This document shows positions 17,629 to 25,761 of a stretch of 64,000 nt of DNA, in pieces. The notes beneath the pieces are model-generated. The model did not search any database and had not been told where the DNA came from. It saw only the letters and a program-made list of their open reading frames with translations. The stretch is from positions 1-64,000 of the forward strand of contig NZ_DATFIP010000076.1 in NCBI RefSeq assembly GCF_035270045.1, in the 5' to 3' direction. A program made the translations under genes and the position numbers. This stretch comes from Salibaculum sp035270045. GTDB taxonomy: Bacteria > Pseudomonadota > Alphaproteobacteria > Rhodobacterales > Rhodobacteraceae. How positions within the stretch are numbered: position 1 is the first letter of the stretch; every line of letters starts with the position of its first letter.

Positions 17629-17642
17629 ATACCGATCGGTAT
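17629..17642. promoter_or_regulatory. Palindromic operator 1 for the TetR regulator
   Basis: ATACCGATCGGTAT is a perfect 14-bp palindrome 4 bp upstream of the TetR start. It shares the pattern TACCR-NN-YGGTA with operator 2 in the same region. Binding by the adjacent TetR protein is inference. Confidence 0.65.
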
Positions 17643-17649
17643 TTATTTC

Positions 17650-17679
17650 TTGACAGATAGTCGTTGATATTCGTACCAG
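17650..17679 (+). promoter_or_regulatory. Predicted promoter of the SDR-cupin operon
   Basis: TTGACA at 17650-17655 lies between the two operators. TACCAG at 17674-17679 (18-base spacer) is the best -10 candidate and lies within operator 2, which fits repression by steric block. Confidence 0.5.
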
Positions 17680-17685
17680 TTGGTA
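17674..17685. promoter_or_regulatory. Palindromic operator 2 for the TetR regulator
   Basis: TACCAGTTGGTA has 5-bp inverted arms with a 2-base centre, the same architecture as operator 1, 45 bp centre to centre. It overlaps the predicted -10 position of the SDR promoter. Confidence 0.62.
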
Positions 17686-17713
17686 ACGCCACAGGCAAGC
17701 AGGAGAACGATCC

Positions 17714-18592
17714 ATGACAGACACCGGAAGAACGGTCGTCATCACCGGGGCCAGCAGCGGCTTTGGCGCGGCGGCGGTGCGTGCCTTCGCCGACCGGGGT
17801 GATCGCGTCTGGGGCACGATGCGCGATGCCGACGGACGGAACGCGGTGAAGAAGGCGGAACTGGAGGCATACTCCCCCCGCATCGCCATCGCCGGGATGG
17901 ACGTCACCAGCGACGCCTCGGTGACTGATGGCTTTGCTCGCATCCTCGCCGAGGGCCCCGTCGACATCCTGATCAACAATGCCGGCATCATGTATATCGG
18001 CATGACCGAGGCCTACAGCGTCGCGCAGGCCGCGGAACAGATGGACACCAACTATTTCGGCGCCATCCGCGCGATGCAGGCGGTGCTGCCGTCGATGCGC
18101 GCCGCAGGCAGCGGCCTGATCGTCAACACGAGTTCGATCGCAGGGCGGGTGTCGGTGCCCTTCTTCGGAACCTATTGCGCGACCAAGCATGCGCTTGAGG
18201 CCTACAGCCAAAGCCTGCGCTACGAGGTAGCGCCGTTCGGCGTCGACATCGCGCTGGTCGAGCCGGGGCCGTTTCCGTCGAACCTGCTGGCGGCGGGCAA
18301 ACCTCCGGCGCGGTCCGAGGTTCTGGACGCTTACGGGGAGCTCAAGAACGTCCCCACGGCCATGGTGTCGGGCTTCGCCGACATGCTGGCCAGCGATCAG
18401 GCCCCCGACCCGCAGCTTGTCGTCGACGCCTATCTCGGGCTCGCCGACGCAGCACCCGGCAAACGCCCCACACGCACCGTCGTCGGCATCACCTGGGGCG
18501 TCGACGAGGTGAACGCCTTCACCCAGCCCCGGCAGGACGCGCTCCTCAAGGAGATGCAGCTCGACGGCGTGCTCGGCGGTGCCGACGCCTGA
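17714..18592 (+). CDS. Short-chain dehydrogenase/reductase (classical SDR)
   Basis: 292 residues. The nucleotide-binding motif TGASSGFG is at residues 11-18, NNAG at 88-91, and the catalytic Ser140/141-Tyr154-Lys158 (NTSS and YCATK) are all present. VEPGPFPSNLL fits the PG motif after the sixth strand. It should be an NAD(P)-dependent oxidoreductase of an alcohol or carbonyl compound; the substrate is not readable. Divergent from the TetR gene, with two operators between, and followed 43 bp later by a periplasmic cupin. Confidence 0.94.
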   Translation: MTDTGRTVVITGASSGFGAAAVRAFADRGDRVWGTMRDADGRNAVKKAELEAYSPRIAIAGMDVTSDASVTDGFARILAEGPVDILINNAGIMYIGMTEAYSVAQAAEQMDTNYFGAIRAMQAVLPSMRAAGSGLIVNTSSIAGRVSVPFFGTYCATKHALEAYSQSLRYEVAPFGVDIALVEPGPFPSNLLAAGKPPARSEVLDAYGELKNVPTAMVSGFADMLASDQAPDPQLVVDAYLGLADAAPGKRPTRTVVGITWGVDEVNAFTQPRQDALLKEMQLDGVLGGADA

Positions 18593-18635
18593 TCCCTAAC
18601 CCTCAAAGACTTCCAAACCCGAAAGGACCTATCCA

Positions 18636-19058
18636 ATGTTCAAGACACTGATCGCTGCCGCCACGGCGGCCTTGCTGACAACGGCCGCATTTGCCGAGAA
18701 CCACGCCCACGGCGAACACCATGTCGCCCTGGCGAACGTGGAGTGGGTCGATGCGCCCATCCCCGGCGTGCAACTGGCGCTGGCCTGGGGCGACGACGCC
18801 ACCGGCGCGGCCTGGCTGTTCAAGATGGACCCGGGCGTCGCGCTGCCGATGCACACTCATACCCACGATTACTGGGGGCTCAGCATCGCGGGAACATGGG
18901 TGCATATCGAGGCTGACGGTACCGAGGTTGCGACCGTGCCAGGCGACTATTCCCTGGTCGAAGGCGGCGTCGTACATGCCGACCGCTGCGACAGCGACGT
19001 CCCCTGCATCGGCCTGCTCGACTTCACGGGCCCCCGCGACGTCGCGCTGGCCGAGTGA
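18636..19058 (+). CDS. Exported cupin-domain protein
   Basis: 140 residues with a clear signal peptide (LIAAATAALLTTAAFAEN). The rest is a small beta-barrel with cupin motifs. The first is PMHTHTHDYWGLSIAG, with His residues for a metal. The second is PGDYSLVEGGVVHADRC, with its His before Cys. A second Cys (DVPC) may form a disulfide with it. Probably a metal-binding periplasmic protein. AAAGGA precedes the ATG. Co-transcribed with the SDR; function beyond metal and ligand binding unknown. Confidence 0.85.
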   Translation: MFKTLIAAATAALLTTAAFAENHAHGEHHVALANVEWVDAPIPGVQLALAWGDDATGAAWLFKMDPGVALPMHTHTHDYWGLSIAGTWVHIEADGTEVATVPGDYSLVEGGVVHADRCDSDVPCIGLLDFTGPRDVALAE

Positions 19059-19511
19059 CTACAAGACATCGTCCAGCACATTGAACAGAATGCTGCAGTG
19101 CTCGGCTCAAGGGGCTGTCGCGTTAGTCGCGGCAGCCTCAAAAAACTCTGAAGCTTTGAAGACTTTTCGAAAGGCTCTTCAGTTCCTCAGCAGTTGGCCT
19201 GCCATTCTCAGAGCGAACCATCGCGCAGCCGCTCCGCCAGCGCTTCGCGAGAATGAGGGCGACCCGCCGGGCCTTTGGCTTGGTATCCTGCCGTCCGTAA
19301 TCAAACGAAGCCGGATACAGGCGCCTTTGCGGGACTGACCGCGAAGGGCTCGGAGGGGTCGTGCGGCAGCGGGTAAGGAAACTCGACTTTTGTCCGCCCT
19401 GAATGTCGGCCTTAATCGTTGTTGGGAGATCGGATTGCCACCGCGGCAGATTTCCGCAATCCGCCCTTCTGACAAACGCCACCGATCGAGCCTTTAGCCG
19501 AGCGGAAACCG
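19059..19511. other. Intergenic region, no gene seen
   Basis: 453 bp between convergent genes. It contains a strong 10-bp hairpin with one G-T pair (GGCTGTCGCG / CGCGGCAGCC, around 19109-19133), followed on the plus strand by an A-run. A minus-strand frame of about 115 codons is not supported by a domain or ribosome site. Possibly a decayed gene or mobile-element remnant. Confidence 0.45.
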
Positions 19512-20600
19512 TCAGCTGCGGAAGTGCTTGGACAGTTTCAGCCCCTGGCCCTGGTAGTTCGACTTGATCGCCCGGCCGTAGAGCGCGGCGGGCCGGGCCG
19601 ACATGCGCTCGTAGACCAGCCGCCCGACGATCTGGCCGTGTTCCAGCACGAAGGGCGCCTCGTGGCAGCGGACCTCCAGCACGCCGCGTGACCCCGCGCC
19701 GCCCGCGCCGTCCCAGCCGAAGCCGGGGTCGAAAAAGCCCGCGTAATGAACCCGGAACTCGCCCACCATGGCCAGGTAGGGGGCCATCTCGGCAGCGTAC
19801 CCGGGGGGGATGCTGATCGCTTCGCGGCTGACCAGGATATAGAAGGCGCCGGGGTCCAGGATGATGCGGCCCTGCGAGGTGCGCACCTCTTCCCAGTAGT
19901 CCTCGGGCGCGTGGTGGTTCACCCGTGCCAGGTCCACCAACCCGCTGTGATGCTTGGCGCGATAGCCCACGAGGTCGCCGCTTTCAGGGCGCAGGTCCAC
20001 CGAGAACCCGAGCCCCTCGGAAATCACCGGGTCGCCGGTGACCACGGGGGTTTCGGCGTGAACAGCGGCCAGTTCGGCATCGCTGAGAAAGGTGTGGCCC
20101 TGCCGGAATATGACCTGGTTGAGCGACTGGCCCGGCTGGGCCAGCACCGAGAAGCTCTGCGGGCAGATCTCGGCATAGAGGGGGCCGTCGTAGCCTTCGG
20201 GGACGCGGTCGAACTCCACGCCGTCGTCGGTGATGACGCGGGTCATCAGGTCCAGCCGGCCGGTGGAACTCTTGGCGCTCGCAGCGGCTGTCATGCCCTC
20301 GGGCAGCCTGAGGTGCTCCATCAGCGGGATGACATAGACACAGCCCTTTTCCAGGACCGCACCGCCCGTGAGGGTGATGCGGTGCATGGTCAGGTCCTCC
20401 AGGCGCTGCATCACCGTTCGGTCCCTGCCTGGCAGGAAAGAGGCCCGCACCCTGTAGGCCACGTCGCCCAGTCGCAGGTCGAGCGAGGCCGGCTGCACCT
20501 GGTCGTTGAGGATGGGCGAGGCGGCGCCGATGCGCGCGTCAGCGATCATCGCCTTGATCTGGTGGTCGGCCAGGACGCCGGCATCCATCCCCGCTATCAT
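19512..20600 (-). CDS. dcd: 2'-Deoxycytidine 5'-triphosphate deaminase (double-length alphaproteobacterial type)
   Basis: 362 residues, roughly twice the length of E. coli Dcd. Two dUTPase-fold halves are visible. The first contains QPASLDLRLGDVAYRV and SAKSSTGRLDLMTRV. The second contains GAFYILVSREAISIPPGYAAEM and RVHYAGFFDPGFGW, followed by VLEVRCHEAPFVLEHGQIVGRLVYE. It supplies dUMP/dUTP for thymidylate synthesis by deaminating dCTP. GGGGGA lies before the ATG. It stands downstream of tRNA-Pro on the same strand, separated by a terminator. Confidence 0.93.
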   Translation of the reverse strand: MIAGMDAGVLADHQIKAMIADARIGAASPILNDQVQPASLDLRLGDVAYRVRASFLPGRDRTVMQRLEDLTMHRITLTGGAVLEKGCVYVIPLMEHLRLPEGMTAAASAKSSTGRLDLMTRVITDDGVEFDRVPEGYDGPLYAEICPQSFSVLAQPGQSLNQVIFRQGHTFLSDAELAAVHAETPVVTGDPVISEGLGFSVDLRPESGDLVGYRAKHHSGLVDLARVNHHAPEDYWEEVRTSQGRIILDPGAFYILVSREAISIPPGYAAEMAPYLAMVGEFRVHYAGFFDPGFGWDGAGGAGSRGVLEVRCHEAPFVLEHGQIVGRLVYERMSARPAALYGRAIKSNYQGQGLKLSKHFRS

Positions 20601-20635
20601 GCTGATCTTCCCCCTGACAGACCTGTGCCGGATGC

Positions 20636-20669
20636 AAAAGCGCCCGCCGCGCGTGTGCGCCGACGGGCG
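20636..20669 (-). terminator. Rho-independent terminator after tRNA-Pro, possibly bidirectional
   Basis: On the minus strand a 9-bp stem with one U-G pair (arms 20661-20669 and 20641-20649) and an 11-base loop is followed by CUUUUGC. The plus strand also has a T-run after the stem. It lies 8 bases after the tRNA 3' end. Confidence 0.75.
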
Positions 20670-20676
20670 GTTTTGT

Positions 20677-20753
20677 TGGTCGGGCTAGCAGGACTCGAAC
20701 CTGCGACCTTCCGTCCCCCAGACGGACGCGCTACCAGGCTGCGCCATAGCCCG
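20677..20753 (-). tRNA. tRNA-Pro, anticodon GGG
   Basis: 77 bases including an encoded CCA. The acceptor stem CGGGCTA/TAGCCCG, D-arm GCGCAGCCTGGTAGCGC, anticodon stem TCCGT/ACGGA with loop CTGGGGG (anticodon GGG, reads CCC) and T-arm GCAGG-TTCGAGT-CCTGC all pair correctly. Confidence 0.97.
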
Positions 20754-20827
20754 ACTAGGCGTGTTACATACTAAATCCGACCCGTACCGCAAGGGCGAAT
20801 TGGCGATTTGCAGGCCCATTGCCCCGA

Positions 20828-21571
20828 TCAACGCTGAGAGATGCGATCGCGCAGGGCCTGCATCCGGTCCAGCAGGGGGGCGATCTCGCCGGCGCGGGCC
20901 TGCAACTGGCGCTCGGGGTCCGGGATGCGCCGCAGCACGTTCATGACGCGGGGCCGCGCGCGCGAGTCGGAATCGGCCGGATCGTCGGGAATCGCGGCCA
21001 ACAGGGCGGCGGCGGGCGTGCCGGTCTCGGGCGTGTCCCGATCCGGCGAGTCCGGGGCAGGGGCCTGCCCGGGTCGGTCGTGGCCGGCCTCTTCAACGTC
21101 CGGGCCGGGGGCAAGCGGCACCACGTTGTCCGCTCCGGGCGGGGCGGCGGCAGAGGCAGGGTGGACATGCGGCGGCGTGGCCTCGGGCGCCGGTGTGGCG
21201 CGGGCCGGACGCCGTTCGGGCGCGGCTGGCGCCGGGTCGGGCGCGTTTGCAGGCCCCGCTTCGAGCGCGCCCGTGGCGTCCGGTATTTCTTCCCTGTCCA
21301 GCGACCGGCCCATGGCCGCGACATGCTTGATGCCCTTTTCGCGCAGCAGCTTCTGGACCCCCTTTATGGTCATCCCGTCATCATGCAACAAGGCCTTGAT
21401 TCCACCCAGCAATTCCATGTCCTGCGGGCGATAGTAGCGGCGCCCGCCGGCGCGCTTTACGGGCTTCACCTGGGTGAACTTGCTTTCCCAGAACCGCAGG
21501 ACGTGGGCCGGGGTATCCAGCCAGTCGGCCACCTCCGAAATGGTGCGGAACGCGTCGCGGGACTTGGTCAT
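20828..21571 (-). CDS. MerR-family regulator (alphaproteobacterial ihfA-linked type)
   Basis: 247 residues. The N-terminal winged helix is FRTISEVADWLDTPAHVLRFWE, followed by GGRRYYRPQDMELL (residues ~8-60). Residues ~85-200 are a long low-complexity linker rich in Pro, Ala and Asp. The C-terminus is a short helical region (ARAGEIAPLLDRMQALRDRI). There is no effector domain with conserved cysteines, so a metal sensor is unlikely. It directly follows ihfA (12 bp), the usual arrangement in Rhodobacterales. Its target is unknown. Confidence 0.88.
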   Translation of the reverse strand: MTKSRDAFRTISEVADWLDTPAHVLRFWESKFTQVKPVKRAGGRRYYRPQDMELLGGIKALLHDDGMTIKGVQKLLREKGIKHVAAMGRSLDREEIPDATGALEAGPANAPDPAPAAPERRPARATPAPEATPPHVHPASAAAPPGADNVVPLAPGPDVEEAGHDRPGQAPAPDSPDRDTPETGTPAAALLAAIPDDPADSDSRARPRVMNVLRRIPDPERQLQARAGEIAPLLDRMQALRDRISQR

Positions 21572-21583
21572 CCCCTTGCGTTC

Positions 21584-21886
21584 CTAGCGCTTGTTGCCAT
21601 GGGCGACGCGGTCCTTCATCAGGTGGCTGGGCCGGAAGCTCAGCACCCGGCGGGGCGAGATCGGCACCTCTTCTCCGGTCTTGGGATTTCGCCCCATGCG
21701 CGCGGCCTTGTCCCGGATCGAGAAGGTGCCGAAGGACGATATCTTGACGTTCTCGCCCTCTACCAGGGCATCGGACATGTGCTGCAGAACGGTTTCCACC
21801 AACTCGGCGCTTTCGTTGCGCGACAGGCCGACTTCCTCGTGGACGGCCTCGGCAAGATCCATCCTGGTAAGCGTCTTCTCTGACAT
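21584..21886 (-). CDS. ihfA: Integration host factor subunit alpha
   Basis: 100 residues, the standard size. The N-terminus MSEKTLTRMDLAEAVHEEVGLSRNES, and VKISSFGTFSIRDKAARMGRNPKTGE with the DNA-intercalating proline arm, are typical of IHF-alpha. It forms a heterodimer with IhfB that bends DNA at promoters, origins and recombination sites. GGGGGA precedes the ATG. Part of the yceD-rpmF-plsX-fabH-ihfA-merR block. Confidence 0.96.
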   Translation of the reverse strand: MSEKTLTRMDLAEAVHEEVGLSRNESAELVETVLQHMSDALVEGENVKISSFGTFSIRDKAARMGRNPKTGEEVPISPRRVLSFRPSHLMKDRVAHGNKR

Positions 21887-21977
21887 ACCGTCCCCCTGTT
21901 TTGAAATACTTTAGGCCCAGGGCAAAAAGAGAGTCAATAACAGGTACTTGGTCGATGCAATTGAGAGGGGCTTCGCG

Positions 21978-22949
21978 CTACCAGCGCAGCACCACCGCGC
22001 CCCAGGCCAGGCCGCCGCCGATGGCCTCGGTGACGATCAGGTCGCCGGGCTTGATCTGGCCGCGCTGCACGCCGACAGAAAGCGCCAGCGGGATCGAGGC
22101 CGCGGAAGTGTTGCCGTGATCCTGCACTGTCACCACCACGCGCTCCATGGGCAGGGCCAGTTTCTTGGCCGTGGCCTCGATGATGCGGATGTTGGCCTGG
22201 TGCGGCACCACCCAATCCACGTCGTCATGTGTCAGCCCCGCGCGCGCCAGCGCCGTTTCGGCCGTGGTTGCCAGTTTCTCGACCGCGTGGCGGAAAACCT
22301 CCTTGCCCTGCATGCGCAGGACACCCGCGCTGCCCGTGGAGACGCCGCCGTCGACATAGAGAAGATCGCGGAAGCGCCCGTCGGAATTCAGGTCCGTGGC
22401 CAGGATGCCGCTGTCGGCGGGGGTGCCCGTGCCCTCGACGCCTTCCAGCACCAGCGCGCCCGCGCCGTCGCCGAACAGCACGCAGGTGCCGCGATCGGTC
22501 CAGTCCATGATCCGGCTGAAGGTTTCGGCCCCGATGACCAGCACCCTGTCGGCCTGGCCCGAGGTGATCAGCGCGTTGGCATTTGCCAGCGCATAGACGA
22601 AGCCGGCACAGACCGCTTGCACGTCGAAGGCAAAGCCGCTCGTGTTGCCGATTGCCTCTTGCACCATGGTCGCGGCCGAGGGGAACGTCAGGTCGGCGGT
22701 CGAGGTGGCCAGGATGACCGCGTCGATCTCGGCGCCCTCCATTCCCGCGTTGGCCAGCGCGGCCAGCGCGGCGCGGGTGGCCAGGTCCGAGGTATTCTCG
22801 CCCGGGGCGGCGAAATGGCGCCGCTCGATGCCCGAGCGGCTGCGGATCCACGCATCCGTGGTGTCCAGTGTTTTTTCGAATTCCGCATTAGCGACGACGC
22901 GCTCGGGCAGATAGTGCCCGATGCCCCGTACGACAGCCCGGCGTGTCAT
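21978..22949 (-). CDS. fabH: 3-Oxoacyl-[ACP] synthase III (KAS III)
   Basis: 323 residues. The catalytic triad is visible: Cys in VQAVCAGFVYAL (~residue 112), His in WVVPHQANIRI and Asn in DHGNTSAASIP. The C-terminus GGGLAWGAVVLRW is typical. It starts fatty acid synthesis by condensing acetyl-CoA with malonyl-ACP in the cytoplasm. The start at 22949 overlaps the plsX stop by 4 bp (ATGA), which decides it over the longer frame that continues upstream. Confidence 0.97.
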   Translation of the reverse strand: MTRRAVVRGIGHYLPERVVANAEFEKTLDTTDAWIRSRSGIERRHFAAPGENTSDLATRAALAALANAGMEGAEIDAVILATSTADLTFPSAATMVQEAIGNTSGFAFDVQAVCAGFVYALANANALITSGQADRVLVIGAETFSRIMDWTDRGTCVLFGDGAGALVLEGVEGTGTPADSGILATDLNSDGRFRDLLYVDGGVSTGSAGVLRMQGKEVFRHAVEKLATTAETALARAGLTHDDVDWVVPHQANIRIIEATAKKLALPMERVVVTVQDHGNTSAASIPLALSVGVQRGQIKPGDLIVTEAIGGGLAWGAVVLRW

Positions 22950-24112
22950 GTGCTGTATCGGTCCTTTGCCCTCGGCGCGCCGGGTGATGCGGGGGACAAA
23001 TCCACCGCATGGGGTGCGCCAACTTCCGCACCATCCTGCGCAAGGGCCGCGGCGGATGCAACCCGCGCGGCCAGCCGGTGCGAGAAACCCGAGGCGGCCA
23101 ATTGATAGGCCATGTCCACCGCCGCCTGAACGCCGGTCGAGTCGGCCGACCCGTGGCTCTTGATGACGGTGCCGTTGAGGCCCAGAAAAACCCCGCCGTT
23201 GACCCGGCGCGGATCGATGCGCTTGCTCAGACGGCGCAGCGAGGTTGCCGCCAGCAGCGCGGCAATGCGCGACAGCGGTGTCTTTCGGAAAGCCTCGCGC
23301 AGGCGCTGCGAGATCATGTTGGCGGTGCCTTCGCCGGTCTTGAGCGCGACATTTCCGGTAAAGCCGTCGGTCACGATCACGTCCACCCGGTCCGAGGGCA
23401 GGTCGCCGCCCTCGACGAAGCCGACATAGTCGTATTCCCCGCGCTCGGCGGCCTTTGCGATCAGGTCCTGGGCGACCTTGAGCTCGGCCCGGCCCTTGTG
23501 TTCCTCGACGCCCACGTTGAGCAGCCCGACCCGCGGTCGCGTCAGCCCCATCGAATTGCGCGCGTAGGACGCCCCCATGAGGGCATACATCAGCAGGTCG
23601 TCCTGGTCGGCGCGAATGTCGGCGCCGGCGTCCAGCATGATGTTGAAGCCGCTTTCGTTGCGCGAGGGCCAGAGGCAGGCGATCGCCGGACGGTTGACCC
23701 CGTCGACCTTGCGAAGCCGCACCATCGAGATCGCCATGAGCGCGCCGGTGTTGCCGCAGCTGACGCAGACCTGCGCTTCGCCCGCGCGCACCGCCTCGAT
23801 CGCCGACCACATGGAACTGCTGCGGCCCTGTCGCATGACATGGCTTGGCTTGTCGGACATCGCCACCACGTCGGGGGCGTGGCGGAGAGTCACGCGATCC
23901 TCGATCCGGCGCTTGCGCACCAGGTCGCGCAACTGCGCCTCGTCGCCGTGCAAGATGATTCGCGCATCGGCGCGCTTCTTGAGGAACCTCGCAAGGCCCG
24001 CGACGATCGGCGCGGGACCCTTGTCCCCCCCCATGGCGTCGATGGATAGAACGATGTCCCCGGACGGGTTGCCCGCAGCGCCGGTCAATTTCGACGGTTC
24101 TGCCGTGGTCAT
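22946..24112 (-). CDS. plsX: Phosphate acyltransferase PlsX
   Basis: 388 residues. The motif VLSIDAMGGDKGPAPIVAG near residue 25 and SCGNTGALMAIS near 120 are the family signatures. It converts acyl-ACP to acyl-phosphate, the acyl donor for PlsY in phospholipid synthesis. It lies 22 bp after rpmF and overlaps fabH, so lipid initiation and acyl-phosphate formation are co-expressed with a ribosomal protein gene, as in many proteobacteria. Confidence 0.97.
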   Translation of the reverse strand: MTTAEPSKLTGAAGNPSGDIVLSIDAMGGDKGPAPIVAGLARFLKKRADARIILHGDEAQLRDLVRKRRIEDRVTLRHAPDVVAMSDKPSHVMRQGRSSSMWSAIEAVRAGEAQVCVSCGNTGALMAISMVRLRKVDGVNRPAIACLWPSRNESGFNIMLDAGADIRADQDDLLMYALMGASYARNSMGLTRPRVGLLNVGVEEHKGRAELKVAQDLIAKAAERGEYDYVGFVEGGDLPSDRVDVIVTDGFTGNVALKTGEGTANMISQRLREAFRKTPLSRIAALLAATSLRRLSKRIDPRRVNGGVFLGLNGTVIKSHGSADSTGVQAAVDMAYQLAASGFSHRLAARVASAAALAQDGAEVGAPHAVDLSPASPGAPRAKDRYST

Positions 24113-24134
24113 GTCAACCGATCCGGACCGCGGC

Positions 24135-24341
24135 TCAGGCCGCGTCGTCGTCCAGATCGATCTCGTCGGCCTGGGCGATCACTTCGCGGTCGGCGTAGTG
24201 GCCACAGGCGGGGCAGACGTGATGCGGGCGCTTGAGTTCACCGCACGAGGGACATTCGTTGGGGTTGGCCCCGTCCAGCGCATGATGGGAACGGCGATTG
24301 TTCCGGCGCGACTTGGACACCTTGTTCTGATGGACAGCCAT
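24135..24341 (-). CDS. rpmF: 50S ribosomal protein L32
   Basis: 68 residues. MAVHQNKVSKSRRNNRRSHH is the standard L32 start. Four cysteines (CPSCGELKRPHHVCPACG) form a zinc-binding version. The acidic tail EIDLDDDAA is common in alphaproteobacteria. AAAGG lies before the ATG. Confidence 0.98.
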   Translation of the reverse strand: MAVHQNKVSKSRRNNRRSHHALDGANPNECPSCGELKRPHHVCPACGHYADREVIAQADEIDLDDDAA

Positions 24342-24531
24342 GTCTCGACCTTTGCTTGGCTTGGGCCCGCGTGACGCGGGGCCGGCGTGAATTCTGTTCC
24401 GATACGGAGACTCGAGCGGGGTCTAGTGCAAACGCCCCAGCCTGTCGAGCCACGATCCCGAAGAGGCCGCGAAAATACTTCGATCGCCAGCTTTGGCAAG
24501 CCCTTTCTGGCGCCGCACCGCGGGGCAGGGC

Positions 24532-25119
24532 TCAGTCAGCGTCGCCGGGGGGGTCGTCGGGATCGCTGTCGCGGCCCGCATCGAGCGCATCGCGCAGCCC
24601 CGCCAGTCCGGCGAAGGGCCGCAAGTCCGCGTCGCGCAGCGGAGCCTTGCCGGGCTCGGTGAAGACGGCTTCACCGGTTTCGGCCCCCGCCGCGCGGGGA
24701 TAGGGCGGCAAGGCCAGGGCCAGCGCCTCGATCATGACCTGCCCGAGATCCAGCGCGGCTGGCAGCGGCTCGGCGCTTTCGTCTTCCGGAATTTCCACCT
24801 CGGTTCCCTCGGGCGGGTCGAGATCGGCGAGGTAGGCTCGGGTAAGCTCTTCGTCGATCCGGGTGGTCACGGGATCGAGCGTGACCACGCAGTCCTGCAT
24901 GACGGTTGCGCCCAGCTCGGCCTGCAACAGCCAGTCGCGGCCGCCCTTGGGGTAGAGCGCGCCCGCGAAGCGCAGCTTGCGCACCCCCCGAATCCCCAGG
25001 GCCGCGGCCACGGCCGCGCAGGCCGCCGGGTCGATGTCCAGTGCGAAGCGGTGCGGCTTGCGCGCGGGAAGTTCGGACAGTCGGATGATCTGTTCGGGCA
25101 GGGTGGCGGGATCGGGCAT
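24532..25119 (-). CDS. YceD family (DUF177) protein
   Basis: 195 residues. YceD/DUF177 proteins lie upstream of rpmF throughout proteobacteria and are linked to rRNA/ribosome maturation. The expected LGATVMQDCVVTLDPVTTRIDEE block is present, with the conserved Cys in QDCVVTLDPV, followed by an acidic region and DLGQVMIEALALALPPYPR near residue 135. A 190-bp gap separates it from rpmF. It heads the operon and is divergent from bamE. Confidence 0.92.
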   Translation of the reverse strand: MPDPATLPEQIIRLSELPARKPHRFALDIDPAACAAVAAALGIRGVRKLRFAGALYPKGGRDWLLQAELGATVMQDCVVTLDPVTTRIDEELTRAYLADLDPPEGTEVEIPEDESAEPLPAALDLGQVMIEALALALPPYPRAAGAETGEAVFTEPGKAPLRDADLRPFAGLAGLRDALDAGRDSDPDDPPGDAD

Positions 25120-25237
25120 GGCGGGCTAAGCCTTGAACAGGGCAGACGGTGTAGTGTAACTGCGTTAAAAGCCAAGGCCGCGGGACGCAAGACCGTGACC
25201 GCCGGACGGGCGGGCCGAAACCTGAAGGGGAGCCAGC

Positions 25238-25705
25238 ATGAGCAGCACCGGAAAACGGATCAGGACGACGCTCCTCGTGGTGGCCCTTGGCGCCGCGGTC
25301 GGATGCACGGCCATCTACCGCACCCACGGTTACATCCCCCCGCAAGAGATCCTGTCGCAGGTCACCCCCGGCGAAGACACCCGCGCGTCGGTCGAAGATA
25401 TCGCCGGTCCGCCCACCACGGGCAGCGCCTTGGGCGACGGTAACTTCTACTATGTCCAGAGCCGGTTCCGGCATTTCGCTTTCACCGAACCCTCCGAGGT
25501 CGAGCGCGAGGTTCTGGCCGTCAGCTTCGACTCTCGCGGCGTGGTGCGCAACATCGAACGCTTCGGCCTGGAGGAGGGCCGCGTGGTGCGCCTGTCGCGC
25601 CGTGTCACCGACGACGGCATCCAGGACACCAGCTTCCTTGGCCAGCTTCTGGGTGCGATCGGAAATTTCGACGCGGGCAGCCTGCTCGAAGCGCCGGGGG
25701 GCTGA
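25238..25705 (+). CDS. bamE: Outer membrane protein assembly factor BamE (SmpA/OmlA family lipoprotein)
   Basis: 155 residues. The lipobox LGAAVGC (Cys at ~24) predicts a lipoprotein. The domain has HGYIPPQEILSQVTPGEDTR, a gap, GPPTTGSALGDGNFYYVQSR and VLAVSFDSRGVV, the usual SmpA/OmlA order. It helps the BAM complex insert beta-barrel proteins. AAGGGGAG precedes the ATG. The position divergent from yceD is common in the group. Confidence 0.93.
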   Translation: MSSTGKRIRTTLLVVALGAAVGCTAIYRTHGYIPPQEILSQVTPGEDTRASVEDIAGPPTTGSALGDGNFYYVQSRFRHFAFTEPSEVEREVLAVSFDSRGVVRNIERFGLEEGRVVRLSRRVTDDGIQDTSFLGQLLGAIGNFDAGSLLEAPGG

Positions 25706-25761
25706 CGCCCGGGATCGCATCGGCGCGCGATGGGCTGACCCGGCAGAACAGGGACCCGAAG

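Noticed and set aside
19138..19482. Minus-strand frame of about 115 codons between cupin and dcd
   Set aside because: No family resemblance, no ribosome site; possible decayed sequence only.
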